A DNA stretch of 64,000 nt from Desulforhabdus amnigena (lineage in GTDB: Bacteria > Desulfobacterota > Syntrophobacteria > Syntrophobacterales > Syntrophobacteraceae). A model generated the notes under the pieces. The model was given only the letters and a program-made list of their open reading frames with translations. It was not told the DNA's origin and did no database searches. The first letter of the stretch is position 1; each line of letters begins with the position of its first letter. The stretch lies in NCBI RefSeq assembly GCF_027925305.1, contig NZ_BSDR01000001.1:585001-649000 (forward strand). Reading direction: 5' to 3'. Made by a program: the position numbers and the translations under genes. Shown piece by piece: positions 1-11,935 of this stretch.

Positions 1-2298
1 TGCCAGGGGAGCGGGGGCGGGGCCAAGGACCGCCACATGACAGTCCTTGTCGCGCAGTTCCAAAGCCACTTCCCTGCAGAGCACTCCCAATTCCATCGCT
101 GCCAGGCGGGTTGTCGTTTCATCGGACGCCGTGACCAGAAGCTTCAAAAAACGGGTAAAGGGAGGGTACTGGAGCTTTTCCCGCGATTCCAATTCCCTGG
201 CGCAGAAGGAGGAGTAATCCATCCGGACGACGGATTCAATGGTGTAGTGGGTGGGATTGTAGGTCTGAAGAATGACCCGGCCCGGCTCTTCTCCCCTGCC
301 GGCCCTGCCCGCCACCTGCATGAGAAGCTGCACCATGGTTTCTCCCGCGCGAAAGTCCGCAATCTGCAAGGCCGTATCCCCATTGATGATTCCAACGAGG
401 GTGATGTTGGGGAAATCGTGGCCCTTGGCGATCATTTGAGTTCCGATGAGCACATCGGCTTGCCGCTGCCGGACGGCATCGAGGGACCTGACCATGTCCA
501 GGGGGTGATTCACCGTGTCACGGTCGATGCGAACGATCCTTGCCGAGGGAAGGAGTTTCCGGACCTCTTCTTCCACACGTTCAGTACCGAATCCATGAGG
601 GGTCAAAATAGTGTTTCCGCACTGGGGGCAGGCTTCCGGCACGGTCTGTTCCCATCCGCAATAATGACAGCGCAGCCGATCCGCCTTCTGGTGATAGGTG
701 AGGCTCACACTGCAGGCGGTGCACTGGGGCACGTAGCCGCAGGAATTGCATAGATAAAAGGTCGCGAAACCTCTTCTGTTGAGAAAGAGAAGAGCCTGGC
801 GGCCGTTCTGCTTGGTTTCCTCGAGGGCTTCCCGGAGCGGTTTTGAAAGAATTCTGTTTCCCCTCATTTCCCTGCGCATGTCCACCACCTGCAGGTCGGG
901 AAGGGGACGGTCGAAAATGCGTCCGGGAAGTGTGAGCGTTGTATATCGGTTGTTTTGGCTATGATGAATCGACTGCAGAGAGGGGGTTGCAGAACCCAGC
1001 AGAATGGGAATTCCGAGCATGCTCGCCCTCATGAGTGCTGCATCCCGGGCGTGATAGCGGAGCCGGTCGTCCTGCTTGTAGGATGCGTCATGTTCTTCAT
1101 CCACAATGATGAGGCCGAGTCGCGGGATGGGCATGAAAATGGCGGAGCGGACTCCCAATACGACGTCTCTTTTGCCGCTCAGGATTTCGCTCCACTGGTC
1201 ATAGCGTGCCCCCGCCGGCAGCCCGCTGTGCCAGATGGCCAGGCGTGAGCCGAACCTTTGCCGGAAAAACGCTTCCATCTGTGTGCTGAGGGCGATTTCC
1301 GGGACGAGAATGAGAGCTCCTTTGCCCGCCGCTACGGTCTTTTCCACCAGTTGAAGATAGATTTCCGTTTTTCCGCTTCCCGTGACCCCGAAAAGCAGGA
1401 ACGGCTGAAAGCTTGACTGTTCGATGTGAGGCAGGATGGCCTCGAACACCTTTTTTTGATGTGGTGTGAGGGTGGGGGCGGGTGAGGGAGGAAGCGACTG
1501 TGCGCATTGGAATTCCCGGAATTCAACCGTTTCCAAGACTTGAACGGCGCCTTGTTTTTGCAGCTTTCTCACCCAGTAATCCAGGTTAGGGACGGTTTGG
1601 CGCAGAACCCGCAGGGGAAGCGTTCCTCCCGCATCGTCGAGAAGCTGCACCAGGAGTCGCAGAGGGACGCTGCGTTCCATCTGTTCAGATTCCGGGGGGG
1701 CGAGCAGCTGAAGGCTCTTGATTTTTTTCGGGCCCGGCTGAGGATTCTGCCATCTGAAGATGCGTTCGATGAGGGATTTTTCTTCCAACACCTTGAGTTT
1801 ATGGCGAATGTTTTTCTCGGAGGGAAGGGCCCGGGTGATCTCTTCAAGGGAAGTAGCGTCCCTTTCCGCCAGCAGTCCGAGAAGTGTGGAGTCTTTTTCC
1901 GCGGTGCACTTTTCTTTTCCTGTTGAAGTGAGAGCGAAAAGGGTTTGCGGAGAGCTTCCGGTTCCGGAGGGGAGGGCCGTCTGGAGCACTTCGCCGAGGG
2001 GATAGAAGTAATAGGAAGCCATCCACTTGCACAGGCAAATGAGATCTTCCGGAACGATGGGAGAGGAGTCCAGGACTGCGCGAATGGGCCTCAAGGCTAT
2101 GCCTGCAGAAGCATCGGGCCGTCTTTCGTGCAGGGCGACGATGAGGCCGGTAGCTTCGCGGCGTCCGAGAGGGACCAGGACCCTGATGCCGATTTGAAGC
2201 CGCTCGCAGAGATGGGAAGGCACCACATAATGGAGGGTTTTATCGAGAGCGCTGAAAACGGCGACTTCCGCGAAGCGTTCAGACTGTGAGTCACTCAT
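1..2298 (-). CDS. priA: PriA, primosomal protein N' (replication restart helicase), 3' end cut by window
   Basis: PriA binds stalled or repaired forks and reloads the replicative helicase. The frame runs leftward from the ATG at 2298 and leaves the window after 766 codons. As the family is about 730-830 residues, little is missing. Seen in order: an N-terminal DNA-binding region, Walker A GVTGSGKTE near residue 302, the DEEHD box near 398, paired zinc cysteines (LCNSCGY, QCTAC, RCHYCG, ACPQCG) at roughly 515-562, and AGRAGRGE in the last helicase motif. The start ATG overlaps the last 8 bases of the upstream M23 peptidase gene, so the two are probably cotranscribed and translationally coupled. 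The function is secure from the motif set. Confidence 0.95.
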   Translation of the reverse strand, partial: MSDSQSERFAEVAVFSALDKTLHYVVPSHLCERLQIGIRVLVPLGRREATGLIVALHERRPDASAGIALRPIRAVLDSSPIVPEDLICLCKWMASYYFYPLGEVLQTALPSGTGSSPQTLFALTSTGKEKCTAEKDSTLLGLLAERDATSLEEITRALPSEKNIRHKLKVLEEKSLIERIFRWQNPQPGPKKIKSLQLLAPPESEQMERSVPLRLLVQLLDDAGGTLPLRVLRQTVPNLDYWVRKLQKQGAVQVLETVEFREFQCAQSLPPSPAPTLTPHQKKVFEAILPHIEQSSFQPFLLFGVTGSGKTEIYLQLVEKTVAAGKGALILVPEIALSTQMEAFFRQRFGSRLAIWHSGLPAGARYDQWSEILSGKRDVVLGVRSAIFMPIPRLGLIIVDEEHDASYKQDDRLRYHARDAALMRASMLGIPILLGSATPSLQSIHHSQNNRYTTLTLPGRIFDRPLPDLQVVDMRREMRGNRILSKPLREALEETKQNGRQALLFLNRRGFATFYLCNSCGYVPQCTACSVSLTYHQKADRLRCHYCGWEQTVPEACPQCGNTILTPHGFGTERVEEEVRKLLPSARIVRIDRDTVNHPLDMVRSLDAVRQRQADVLIGTQMIAKGHDFPNITLVGIINGDTALQIADFRAGETMVQLLMQVAGRAGRGEEPGRVILQTYNPTHYTIESVVRMDYSSFCARELESREKLQYPPFTRFLKLLVTASDETTTRLAAMELGVLCREVALELRDKDCHVAVLGPAPAPLA

Positions 2299-3664
2299 GG
2301 ATGGTCGGAGTCGCGCTCTTGTTGAGAGCAAAGGTTTTTCCGTGCAAAGCTGAGAGATAAGTTTCCAATTTTTTTGTAAAATCAGCCTGAAGTGATTTGG
2401 GAATGGACTTGGCATGGGGGAAGTCCGTTTTCAGAAAGTCGATGGGCTTGCCATCCTTGTAGAAGCGAAAATCCAGATGGGGACCCGTCGCCAGACCGGA
2501 AGAGCCGACATAGCCGATGAGGTCCCCCTGCGCCACTTTCATTCCCTTGTGCAGTCCTTTGGCAAAGGCAGAGAGATGGCCGTAGGTGGTCCTGTAGGTG
2601 CCGTTGTGGCGAATTTCTATGTAGCGACCGAAGCCGCCTTTTTTGCCCACAAAAGTGATCGTGCCGTTGCCCAAAGCACTGATGGGGGTGCCCGTGGGAG
2701 CCGCGTAATCGATTCCCAGATGGGGGCGATAGATTTTGAGCACGGGATGTAAACGCTTTTTCGTAAATGTCGAACTGATACGGCTGTAGCTCAAGGGAGC
2801 CTTGAGGAAAAGTTTCCGCAGGGAATTGCCCTCGGCATCGAAATAGTCCTTGTAGCCGTCGGAAAATGTGTACAAAAAGGCCTGATAGCGTTCCCCGCCG
2901 ACCATCATTTCTGCAGCGAGGATGGGGCCTGAATGCACTCTTTTTCCTCCCTTGACCGAATCTTCGAAATGTACGGCAAAGGAATCCCCGGGTCTTAAAT
3001 CCGTATTGAAATCGATGTCGTAAGCAAAGAGATCGGCCAGATCCATGATGAGGTTTGCCGGCAGCCCGGCCCTGAGGCAGGAATCGTAAAGGGTGTCCGT
3101 TATGGTGCCCTTCACCGATTCCAAGATAGTGACAGGCTGAACGCTGCCCTGGCGGCATTCCCATTTGCCTCCGACCTTTCGGAAAACATAGGTGGCGCCG
3201 TCGACGGAAGCGTAAGTAAACTTGACGGGCTGACCATCCTCGCGGCCGACCCGAATGGTCAATTCATCGTCGGGCTGCAATTGGTCGAGCCTGCATATCC
3301 CTGCGCAGGATTCCTGCCAGGCGTAAAGGCAGTCCTGCGGAAGATGGAATTTTTCCATCACCTGAAGAAGAGTATCTCCCGGCCGTATAACGTAATGTTT
3401 GAAGGAATACTGCTTGAGATATTCCAAACGCAGTGCGAAATGATCCGGATAATCCAGTTTCGTTAAAGATGCAGGTATGGGGACCGGCGATGGTGCGTTC
3501 GGCAAAGAAAAAATGTTTTGCCAGGAAAGGACGCCGATGTTCGCAAGGAACACGACACAAAGGAGTCGTCCCATCCCCCATGTTCGCCTTTTGGGAGGCC
3601 GCATCGACCAATTGGATTTTGTGCTGAAAGTTTTTAGACCCTTCATCCCAAAAATTAGTATCAT
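2291..3664 (-). CDS. Membrane-anchored M23 family peptidase (murein endopeptidase type)
   Basis: Predicted cell-wall peptidase of the MepM/NlpD class, 457 residues. A hydrophobic N-terminal segment (GRLLCVVFLANIGVLSW, about residues 32-48) should act as a signal anchor. A LysM/OapA-like stretch follows (HYVIRPGDTLLQVMEKF, about 90-106), then the M23 domain from about 290. The HxxxD zinc motif reads HLGID near 314. The usual HxH motif reads HLD (GPHLDFRF) near 395, so the second histidine is replaced by aspartate. The start is uncertain. ATG at 3664 has no good ribosome site, ATG at 3646 (MKGLKTF) is an alternative, and an AAAGGAGG at 3704-3711 lies about 40 bases upstream. It is first in a pair with priA. 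Confidence 0.85.
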   Translation of the reverse strand: MILIFGMKGLKTFSTKSNWSMRPPKRRTWGMGRLLCVVFLANIGVLSWQNIFSLPNAPSPVPIPASLTKLDYPDHFALRLEYLKQYSFKHYVIRPGDTLLQVMEKFHLPQDCLYAWQESCAGICRLDQLQPDDELTIRVGREDGQPVKFTYASVDGATYVFRKVGGKWECRQGSVQPVTILESVKGTITDTLYDSCLRAGLPANLIMDLADLFAYDIDFNTDLRPGDSFAVHFEDSVKGGKRVHSGPILAAEMMVGGERYQAFLYTFSDGYKDYFDAEGNSLRKLFLKAPLSYSRISSTFTKKRLHPVLKIYRPHLGIDYAAPTGTPISALGNGTITFVGKKGGFGRYIEIRHNGTYRTTYGHLSAFAKGLHKGMKVAQGDLIGYVGSSGLATGPHLDFRFYKDGKPIDFLKTDFPHAKSIPKSLQADFTKKLETYLSALHGKTFALNKSATPTIHE

Positions 3665-3800
3665 AGAGAATGTAGGCGGTCAAAATCAAAAAAATGGATT
3701 TTGCCTCCTTTAGTGACAATTTTGTGCCCAAACATTTCGCATTTCAAGGTAAAATTTATAAAATATATTGATTTAGCGCCCGTTTTAAGTCATTTAAATA

Positions 3801-3828
3801 TTGCTATGCATCTTGAGGTCGGTATAAT
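3801..3828 (+). promoter_or_regulatory. Putative sigma-70 promoter for the HU gene
   Basis: A perfect -10 box TATAAT lies at 3823-3828. A fair -35 box TTGCTA lies at 3801-3806, with 16 bases between. The surrounding 3740-3830 stretch is AT-rich and separates the leftward M23/priA pair from the rightward HU gene. Called by eye; only the -10 box is strong. Confidence 0.45.
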
Positions 3829-3940
3829 TGCGATCCTGTACGCAGAGAGTCGACATGAGTTCTGTGATTCTTTTTTGTAATCCCTTTTATGGCGTATGAG
3901 GGGCGGGATTCGAAAAATCTTTGCTGAAGGAGGACGAGAT

Positions 3941-4213
3941 ATGACGAAGGCTGATTTGGTGGGAAGAATGGCTGACGATGCCGGCGTGACCAAAATAGCG
4001 GCGGAGAAGGCTCTGAACGGCTTTATCGCCGCAGTCACCGAAGCCCTTGCCGCAGGAGATAAGATCACGCTGGTGGGATTCGGTACTTTCGAGGTGTCCG
4101 AGAGGGCGCAGCGGGAAGGACGCAATCCTAGAACAGGTGATGTCATCACGATTCCAGCTTCGAAGATGGTCCGGTTCAAGGCGGGAAATAAGCTGAAAGA
4201 AGCGGTGCAATGA
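3941..4213 (+). CDS. hup: HU-family DNA-binding protein
   Basis: Small histone-like protein that bends and compacts DNA as a dimer, 90 residues. It begins MTKADLVGRMADDAGV, contains the core GFGTFEVSERAQREGRNP and the arm-tip signature GRNPRTGD near residue 59, and has the normal HU length. The ATG at 3941 is chosen over upstream in-frame codons because AAGGAGGACGAG sits just before it. It is the first gene of a rightward group and has its own likely promoter about 115 bases upstream. A second HU/IHF paralogue lies at 8104-8394. Confidence 0.93.
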   Translation: MTKADLVGRMADDAGVTKIAAEKALNGFIAAVTEALAAGDKITLVGFGTFEVSERAQREGRNPRTGDVITIPASKMVRFKAGNKLKEAVQ

Positions 4214-4248
4214 AAGGCAAGGGATTCCGGTTTCTCAGGAAATGAACA

Positions 4249-5097
4249 GTGAACCGGGATCCTGGCATTATATGGTCTACTATTTTTACTCGAATCTTAA
4301 TCCTCTACTATCACAATCATGCCATGGATAAAAATGCAGCCGTCATCGAACCCAGAAAAGGGAAGCGCGAAGATCCCTTGCCACCCCTTGCCGTTTTGAT
4401 TTTTACTCCTCTGGATCTGGACCAGTTTATCCGTTCTTTTCCCCTTCCTCCGCAACGCACGCATAGAATTTATCTTACAGACGTATATACAGGCACTTAC
4501 GGTTCCACTGCGGTGTCGCTCGTCGGCCCCATGCTTGGAGCCCCTCAAACCATTCTGGTCCTTGAAAAGCTCATTGCCTTGGGGGTGAAGAGCGTGATGG
4601 CTGTGGGATGGTGCGGTTCTCTGCAGCCTCACGTGCGCATCGGCGATGTCATCCTGGCGTCGGGCGGAATCTCGGAAGAGGGCACTTCCGCACATTATCC
4701 CATCGATTCGTCCCATCCCGGTCCATCCCCCGATCTCTTGAATGGTCTGAAAGGCCTCCTCCGGTCCCGGTACATCACCGTCCATGACGGTCCTGTCTGG
4801 AGCACGGATGCCCCATTTCGTGAGACCATAGGAAAGGTGATCGCCTATCGGGAGCAGGGGATTCTGGCAGTGGACATGGAGACCACAGCCCTTTTCACTG
4901 TCGCATGCTACCGGGGTATCCGTCTCGCAGTGGCGCTGGTGGTATCGGATGAACTCTGTACCATGAAATGGGTCCACGGGTTCAGGGATGCCAAATTCAG
5001 AGAGACGCGGGAACAACTCGTTCATCTGACGTTGAATGCCCTCTGCACCACTTCAACAGCGCTGCCCATCGAGGAAGATTATATGAAAAACCGGTGA
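4249..5097 (+). CDS. Nucleoside phosphorylase family protein (PNP/uridine phosphorylase fold)
   Basis: Predicted to cleave a nucleoside, or a related N-glycoside, with phosphate. The typical core is present: LVGPMLGAPQTILVLEKLIALG, with the substrate-fold stretch AVGWCGSLQPHVRIGDVILA, and the ligand-binding AVDMETTALFTVA with the ribose-contacting Met-Glu. The specificity (uridine, purine, MTA or futalosine) cannot be told from sequence alone. The frame opens at a GTG at 4249 behind CAGGAAATGAACA. An ATG at 4324 (MDKNAAV) would fit the conserved domain equally well but lacks a clear ribosome site. The next gene, ligA, follows after 56 bases. Confidence 0.8.
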   Translation: MNRDPGIIWSTIFTRILILYYHNHAMDKNAAVIEPRKGKREDPLPPLAVLIFTPLDLDQFIRSFPLPPQRTHRIYLTDVYTGTYGSTAVSLVGPMLGAPQTILVLEKLIALGVKSVMAVGWCGSLQPHVRIGDVILASGGISEEGTSAHYPIDSSHPGPSPDLLNGLKGLLRSRYITVHDGPVWSTDAPFRETIGKVIAYREQGILAVDMETTALFTVACYRGIRLAVALVVSDELCTMKWVHGFRDAKFRETREQLVHLTLNALCTTSTALPIEEDYMKNR

Positions 5098-5105
5098 ATG
5101 GATGA

Positions 5106-7337
<2,232 letters not shown>

Positions 7338-7388
7338 TCCGAAATCAGCAGGGCAGGATGTACCCTTTCCTGAAGCATGGAGGAAGTT

Positions 7389-7673
7389 ATGGGTAAGAAA
7401 CGTGTTCATGTCTGGATCGAGGGTAGGGTGCAGGGGGTGTTCTTTCGGGCCTTCACTCGAGATACCGCTATTGCGGAAGGTGTCACGGGATGGGTGAGAA
7501 ATATGCCGGATGGAAGGGTGGAAGCCGTCTTCGAGGGGGATGCCGATCGTGTTGACAGAATGGTAAAATGGTGTTTTGAAGGAAGCCCTTATAGCCGGGT
7601 GGATCATGTGGAAGTCCGGGAAGAAACCTACCATGGTGAATTCGATCAGTTTGCAATCAACTACGGGAGATAG
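7389..7673 (+). CDS. acyP: Acylphosphatase
   Basis: Hydrolyses acyl phosphates such as acetyl or carbamoyl phosphate; small soluble enzyme, 94 residues, of normal length. The family signature is intact: GRVQGVFFRAFT carries the catalytic arginine and GWVRNMPDGRVEAVFEG carries the catalytic asparagine. The ATG at 7389 is preferred because GGAGGA stands just upstream; an ATG at 7377 is in frame. It follows ligA by about 50 bases and precedes a small membrane protein gene by 17 bases, so these may be one transcript. Confidence 0.92.
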   Translation: MGKKRVHVWIEGRVQGVFFRAFTRDTAIAEGVTGWVRNMPDGRVEAVFEGDADRVDRMVKWCFEGSPYSRVDHVEVREETYHGEFDQFAINYGR

Positions 7674-7690
7674 GGGGGGCTTAGGAAAAA

Positions 7691-8023
7691 GTGAAGGAGT
7701 TCTGGGAAAGTTTCCTGCATTTCCTCAAGGAATACGATTCGCAAAAAATTGCTGGGGTCATTCGGGATATCGACTGGAGTGCGGCGGTGAGAAACCCTTG
7801 GGCTTGGGTGGTAGGCGTGTCGCTTCTGTCTTTCCTGATTTGGAAAAAACAGATCAAGTTGATGGTTTTCGGAGTCTCTCTCCTGCTCTTGACGGCCCTC
7901 CTGCAACACACCCTTCCCCCTGCAGGGGAAAGCATGTCCCTCGACAAGCTTCTGCAATTTATGGGAGGGGCAGTCGCATTGGGCGGTGTGAACCTTTACT
8001 TTCTCTTCATGCGCGAAAGCTGA
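7691..8023 (+). CDS. Small membrane protein of unknown function
   Basis: I do not recognise this 110-residue protein. It opens at a GTG behind TTAGGAAAAA. An amphipathic N-terminal stretch (about 1-35) is followed by two close hydrophobic segments (WAWVVGVSLLSFLIW and LMVFGVSLLLLTALL, about 43-70) and a third near the C-terminus (FMGGAVALGGVNLYFLFM). It is probably an inner-membrane protein with three spans. It is the last gene of the rightward ligA-acyP group and converges with the HU/IHF gene at 8104. Confidence 0.65.
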   Translation: MKEFWESFLHFLKEYDSQKIAGVIRDIDWSAAVRNPWAWVVGVSLLSFLIWKKQIKLMVFGVSLLLLTALLQHTLPPAGESMSLDKLLQFMGGAVALGGVNLYFLFMRES

Positions 8024-8027
8024 AAGC

Positions 8028-8071
8028 GCCCGGGGTATATTTCAAGCAGCACCATACCCACGGGCACTTTT
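8028..8071. terminator. Putative terminator between convergent genes
   Basis: An imperfect inverted repeat, GCCCGGGGTAT (8028-8038) against ATACCCACGGGC (8054-8065) with one bulged base, is followed by a short T run (ACTTTTA). It lies just past the stop of the small membrane protein and before the convergent HU/IHF gene. Loop size and T run are modest, so confidence is limited. Confidence 0.45.
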
Positions 8072-8103
8072 ATGAGAACGTTAATATTCTAAAGGGGTGA
8101 CCG

Positions 8104-8394
8104 TTATTCTTCTGAAATACCGCCATTCACCCGCTCTTTCAATTCCTTTCCCACCTTGAAGAAGGGTAGCTTTTTGGATTCCACTTCGATGAGCTCCCCC
8201 GTCTTGGGATTTCTGCCCTTGTACCCTTCGTAATTTTTGACTTTGAAGCTCCCGAATCCTCGAATTTCCAAACGATCTGAACGGATGAGCGCTTGTTCCA
8301 TGCTTTGAAAAGTGACGTTGACCGCCGTTTCCGCCGCTTTCAGAGTGATGCCTTCCGCTTTGGCCAACGCTTCTATGAGTTGACTTTTTGTCAT
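8104..8394 (-). CDS. HU/IHF-family DNA-binding protein
   Basis: DNA-bending protein of 96 residues. It begins MTKSQLIEALAKAEGI, has the core RLEIRGFGSFKVKNYEGYKG with the arm-tip signature GRNPKTGE, and ends ELKERVNGG. The N-terminal form and the RGFGSF core resemble IHF-beta more than HU, but the two cannot be separated with certainty by eye. It lies 40 bases downstream of serS on the same strand and may be read from the serS promoter. It shares the window with a second, more HU-like paralogue at 3941. Confidence 0.88.
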   Translation of the reverse strand: MTKSQLIEALAKAEGITLKAAETAVNVTFQSMEQALIRSDRLEIRGFGSFKVKNYEGYKGRNPKTGELIEVESKKLPFFKVGKELKERVNGGISEE

Positions 8395-8434
8395 TTTAGA
8401 ACTCCTTATCGATATCCAATCGAAAAAATATAGG

Positions 8435-9811
<1,377 letters not shown>

Positions 9812-9926
9812 TCAATTCCTTTTGTTACATCGATAAGTTAGCATCTATTTGGAGCGTGCGGAAGAGCTTGACAGCTCTCTTGCCGCTTTGACCGACGGCA
9901 GGGTGCCATGTGAGCCAGAATCGATC

Positions 9927-10724
9927 TCAATCCATTTTTGCGCTGATGACCTCAACGCTATAGTCGTTCAAAACGTTCAAGTCGGGCAGATTGTGGAAAA
10001 CCAGCATGAAGGGAATTTTGACTCCCGATGCCACGTGGACGTTGCTGAGGTTCTTGCCTTCGCGGTTCATCATGCGGTTTTGAATTTCGGCTATGGGCAT
10101 TTGTCGCAGTTCATCGCGTGTCATGGCATTTCCGCAGAAGGACTTTTGATTCTGAGCCACCTGATTGTTGCTTGTGTAGAGTTTTCCTTCGAGGAGGATG
10201 AAACTGACCGGCTTGCTGGATTCATTTACCGCTTCACCTTCGACGACGAAGAGCTGGCCCGCATGCACGTTTTCAAGGAAATAGGCCTTTGTGGAGTCGA
10301 GAATGCTCACGGTTGGTTGTTCCATTTCACCGGGAGAAGAAGCGGCGTTTTGATCCGGTGCGGACGTTGTCGAACCTCCTTTGATGGTGAAAAACCAAAC
10401 AACTACAATCCCAAGAACGATGAGTGGAACCAACCAGATGAGGACCGTTTTCCATGGACTGGATTTCCTGGGTTGAAGAGGGACTGAAGGTGCCGGCATG
10501 GAGCGGGATATCAACAGGTCATCCTCTTCAGTTTGTATCTCCTCGCTTGGAAGTTCCATTTGAACGAAAAGATCCTCTTTAGGTTTTTCCTCTATAAATT
10601 CAGGAGGATTCCCCACCGAAAAAACATTCCCGCACTTCGAACAGCGGACTTTGCTCTTTGGCCCTTTGAGACGCGCCGGATCGAGGCGAAACTTGGTTTT
10701 ACAAGATTCACAGGTGACAATCAT
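9927..10724 (-). CDS. Zinc-ribbon (MJ0042 type) membrane protein with DUF3426 domain
   Basis: 265 residues. A zinc ribbon at the N-terminus (CESCKTKF, then RCSKCGNVF, about residues 5-36) precedes an acidic, proline-rich linker. One membrane segment follows (TVLIWLVPLIVLGIVVVWFF, about 90-110), then a C-terminal DUF3426-like beta domain (LFVVEGEAVNESSKP, continuing to the end). This architecture is common in proteobacteria, and its function is not established. It follows hpt on the same strand after 116 bases, with AGAGGGGA 9 bases before the ATG. The cytoplasmic zinc ribbon and periplasmic tail suggest a membrane sensor or adaptor, which is inference. Confidence 0.8.
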   Translation of the reverse strand: MIVTCESCKTKFRLDPARLKGPKSKVRCSKCGNVFSVGNPPEFIEEKPKEDLFVQMELPSEEIQTEEDDLLISRSMPAPSVPLQPRKSSPWKTVLIWLVPLIVLGIVVVWFFTIKGGSTTSAPDQNAASSPGEMEQPTVSILDSTKAYFLENVHAGQLFVVEGEAVNESSKPVSFILLEGKLYTSNNQVAQNQKSFCGNAMTRDELRQMPIAEIQNRMMNREGKNLSNVHVASGVKIPFMLVFHNLPDLNVLNDYSVEVISAKMD

Positions 10725-10840
10725 CGATCTTTATCCCCTCTCTTATCTCTATGGCTCGGGAATCCACGCGAACATCGATTGTTCAGCAACCACTACACCA
10801 TTCTTTACCAGATCTTCCCTTCCCCGGCAGGGGGCGGGAT

Positions 10841-11371
10841 CTATTTCTGGAATTGAACCTCATAAATTCCCGGAAGATTTCTGTGCTTCTCTGAAAAATC
10901 CAGACCATATCCGACGAGAAAACCCTTTTCAAGACGGATGCCCGCATAATCTATGGGTACTTCTACCTGACGTCTTTCGAACTTGTCAATGAGGGCGCAC
11001 ACTTTGATCGATTCTGGATGATATTGACGAAGATGGTCAAGATACCAGGCGATGGTAAGACCGGTGTCGACGATATCTTCCACAATCAATACATTCCTGT
11101 CCTTGATGGAGAGCTCAATGTCCTTCGTTATCTTGACCTTGCCACTGGTCTCGGAACTTTCACCGTAGCTTGCGAGGCGCACAAAATCCACTTCCACGGG
11201 TATGGAGAGACGACGCACCATGTCTGCCAGGAAGATAAAGGCTCCTTTCAAAACACCGATGATGATGAGGCTCGTCCCCTCATAATCCCGGTTGATTCGA
11301 ACGGCCAGATCATCCAAACGCTTTTGTAGTTCTTCCGGTTTGATACGCGGTACCAACTGATACTCTTCCAT
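10841..11371 (-). CDS. hpt: Hypoxanthine phosphoribosyltransferase
   Basis: Salvages hypoxanthine (and guanine) to IMP/GMP with PRPP; 176 residues. The PRPP-binding loop NVLIVEDIVDTGLT lies at about 90-104. The N-terminal LIIIGVLKGAFIFLADMVR and the C-terminal VGYGLDFSEKHRNLPGI are typical of the family. The ATG at 11371 (MEEYQLVPRI) is chosen because AGAGGGAATAT precedes it; the longer in-frame reading from 11452 lacks similarity to the family. The zinc-ribbon protein gene lies downstream on the same strand. Confidence 0.95.
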   Translation of the reverse strand: MEEYQLVPRIKPEELQKRLDDLAVRINRDYEGTSLIIIGVLKGAFIFLADMVRRLSIPVEVDFVRLASYGESSETSGKVKITKDIELSIKDRNVLIVEDIVDTGLTIAWYLDHLRQYHPESIKVCALIDKFERRQVEVPIDYAGIRLEKGFLVGYGLDFSEKHRNLPGIYEVQFQK

Positions 11372-11548
11372 ATATTCCCTCTCTTCAACCTGAATTAACC
11401 CGCTGCACCCAGCCGTGTATAGAAAGTGCAATAGTACCGGGAAATCCTTCAAAAATCAACGGAGATTCAACTTAACTCATTAAAACCATTCATATTCCAA
11501 TTCTGGATAAATTATCCAGGCGGGGAGGGTGGAGCAGGGGAGTTTTCA

Positions 11549-11577
11549 TTGATTTTAAATGTCTAAATGGTTATAGA
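11549..11577 (+). promoter_or_regulatory. Possible promoter of the NifU-like gene
   Basis: TTGATT at 11549-11554 and TATAGA at 11572-11577 are spaced by 17 bases, inside an AT-rich stretch 34 bases before the start codon. Each box matches four of six consensus bases, so this is only suggestive. Confidence 0.3.
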
Positions 11578-11610
11578 AAGCTAAACTTTTTGATAGGAGG
11601 AATAAACAAG

Positions 11611-11829
11611 ATGCGCGAGAAAGTGGAAAAAGCTCTGGATAAAATCAGGCCGATGCTGCAACGTGACGGTGGAAATGTTGAACTGGTGGGTATAGAGGGA
11701 AAAGTCGTCAAAGTACGTCTGACCGGCGCCTGCCATGGTTGTCCCATGAGCCAAATGACGTTGAAGGCTGGTGTCGAGCGGGTGATCATGCAAGAAGTTC
11801 CTGAGGTCGTAGAAGTCGTGGCCGTCTAA
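11611..11829 (+). CDS. NifU-like C-terminal domain protein (Fe-S cluster scaffold/carrier)
   Basis: A stand-alone Nfu domain of 72 residues. The fold begins VEKALDKIRPMLQRDGGNVELVG, and the cluster-binding CxxC is in TGACHGCPMSQMTLKAGV. Such proteins carry or donate 4Fe-4S clusters, which fits an anaerobe rich in Fe-S enzymes. The ATG at 11611 follows ATAGGAGGAATAAACAAG; a TTG at 11590 is in frame but lies upstream of the ribosome site. It is monocistronic as far as can be seen and converges with rlmH. Confidence 0.93.
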   Translation: MREKVEKALDKIRPMLQRDGGNVELVGIEGKVVKVRLTGACHGCPMSQMTLKAGVERVIMQEVPEVVEVVAV

Positions 11830-11847
11830 AGACTCATGCGTTACCCC

Positions 11848-11888
11848 GGTCCTGTCTTCCATTGCTTCATGCAAAAAATGGCAGGACC
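11848..11888. terminator. Hairpin between convergent NifU-like and rlmH genes
   Basis: GGTCCTG...CCATT (11848 on) pairs with AATGGCAGGACC (ending 11888), with a four-base bulge and a short loop. There is no clear T run on either side, so it may be a processing or intrinsic stop structure of low efficiency. Confidence 0.3.
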
Positions 11889-11935
11889 CTTGATCCCATC
11901 CCCATTGGTCCATGGGGAAAGTAATCGCTCGTTCC

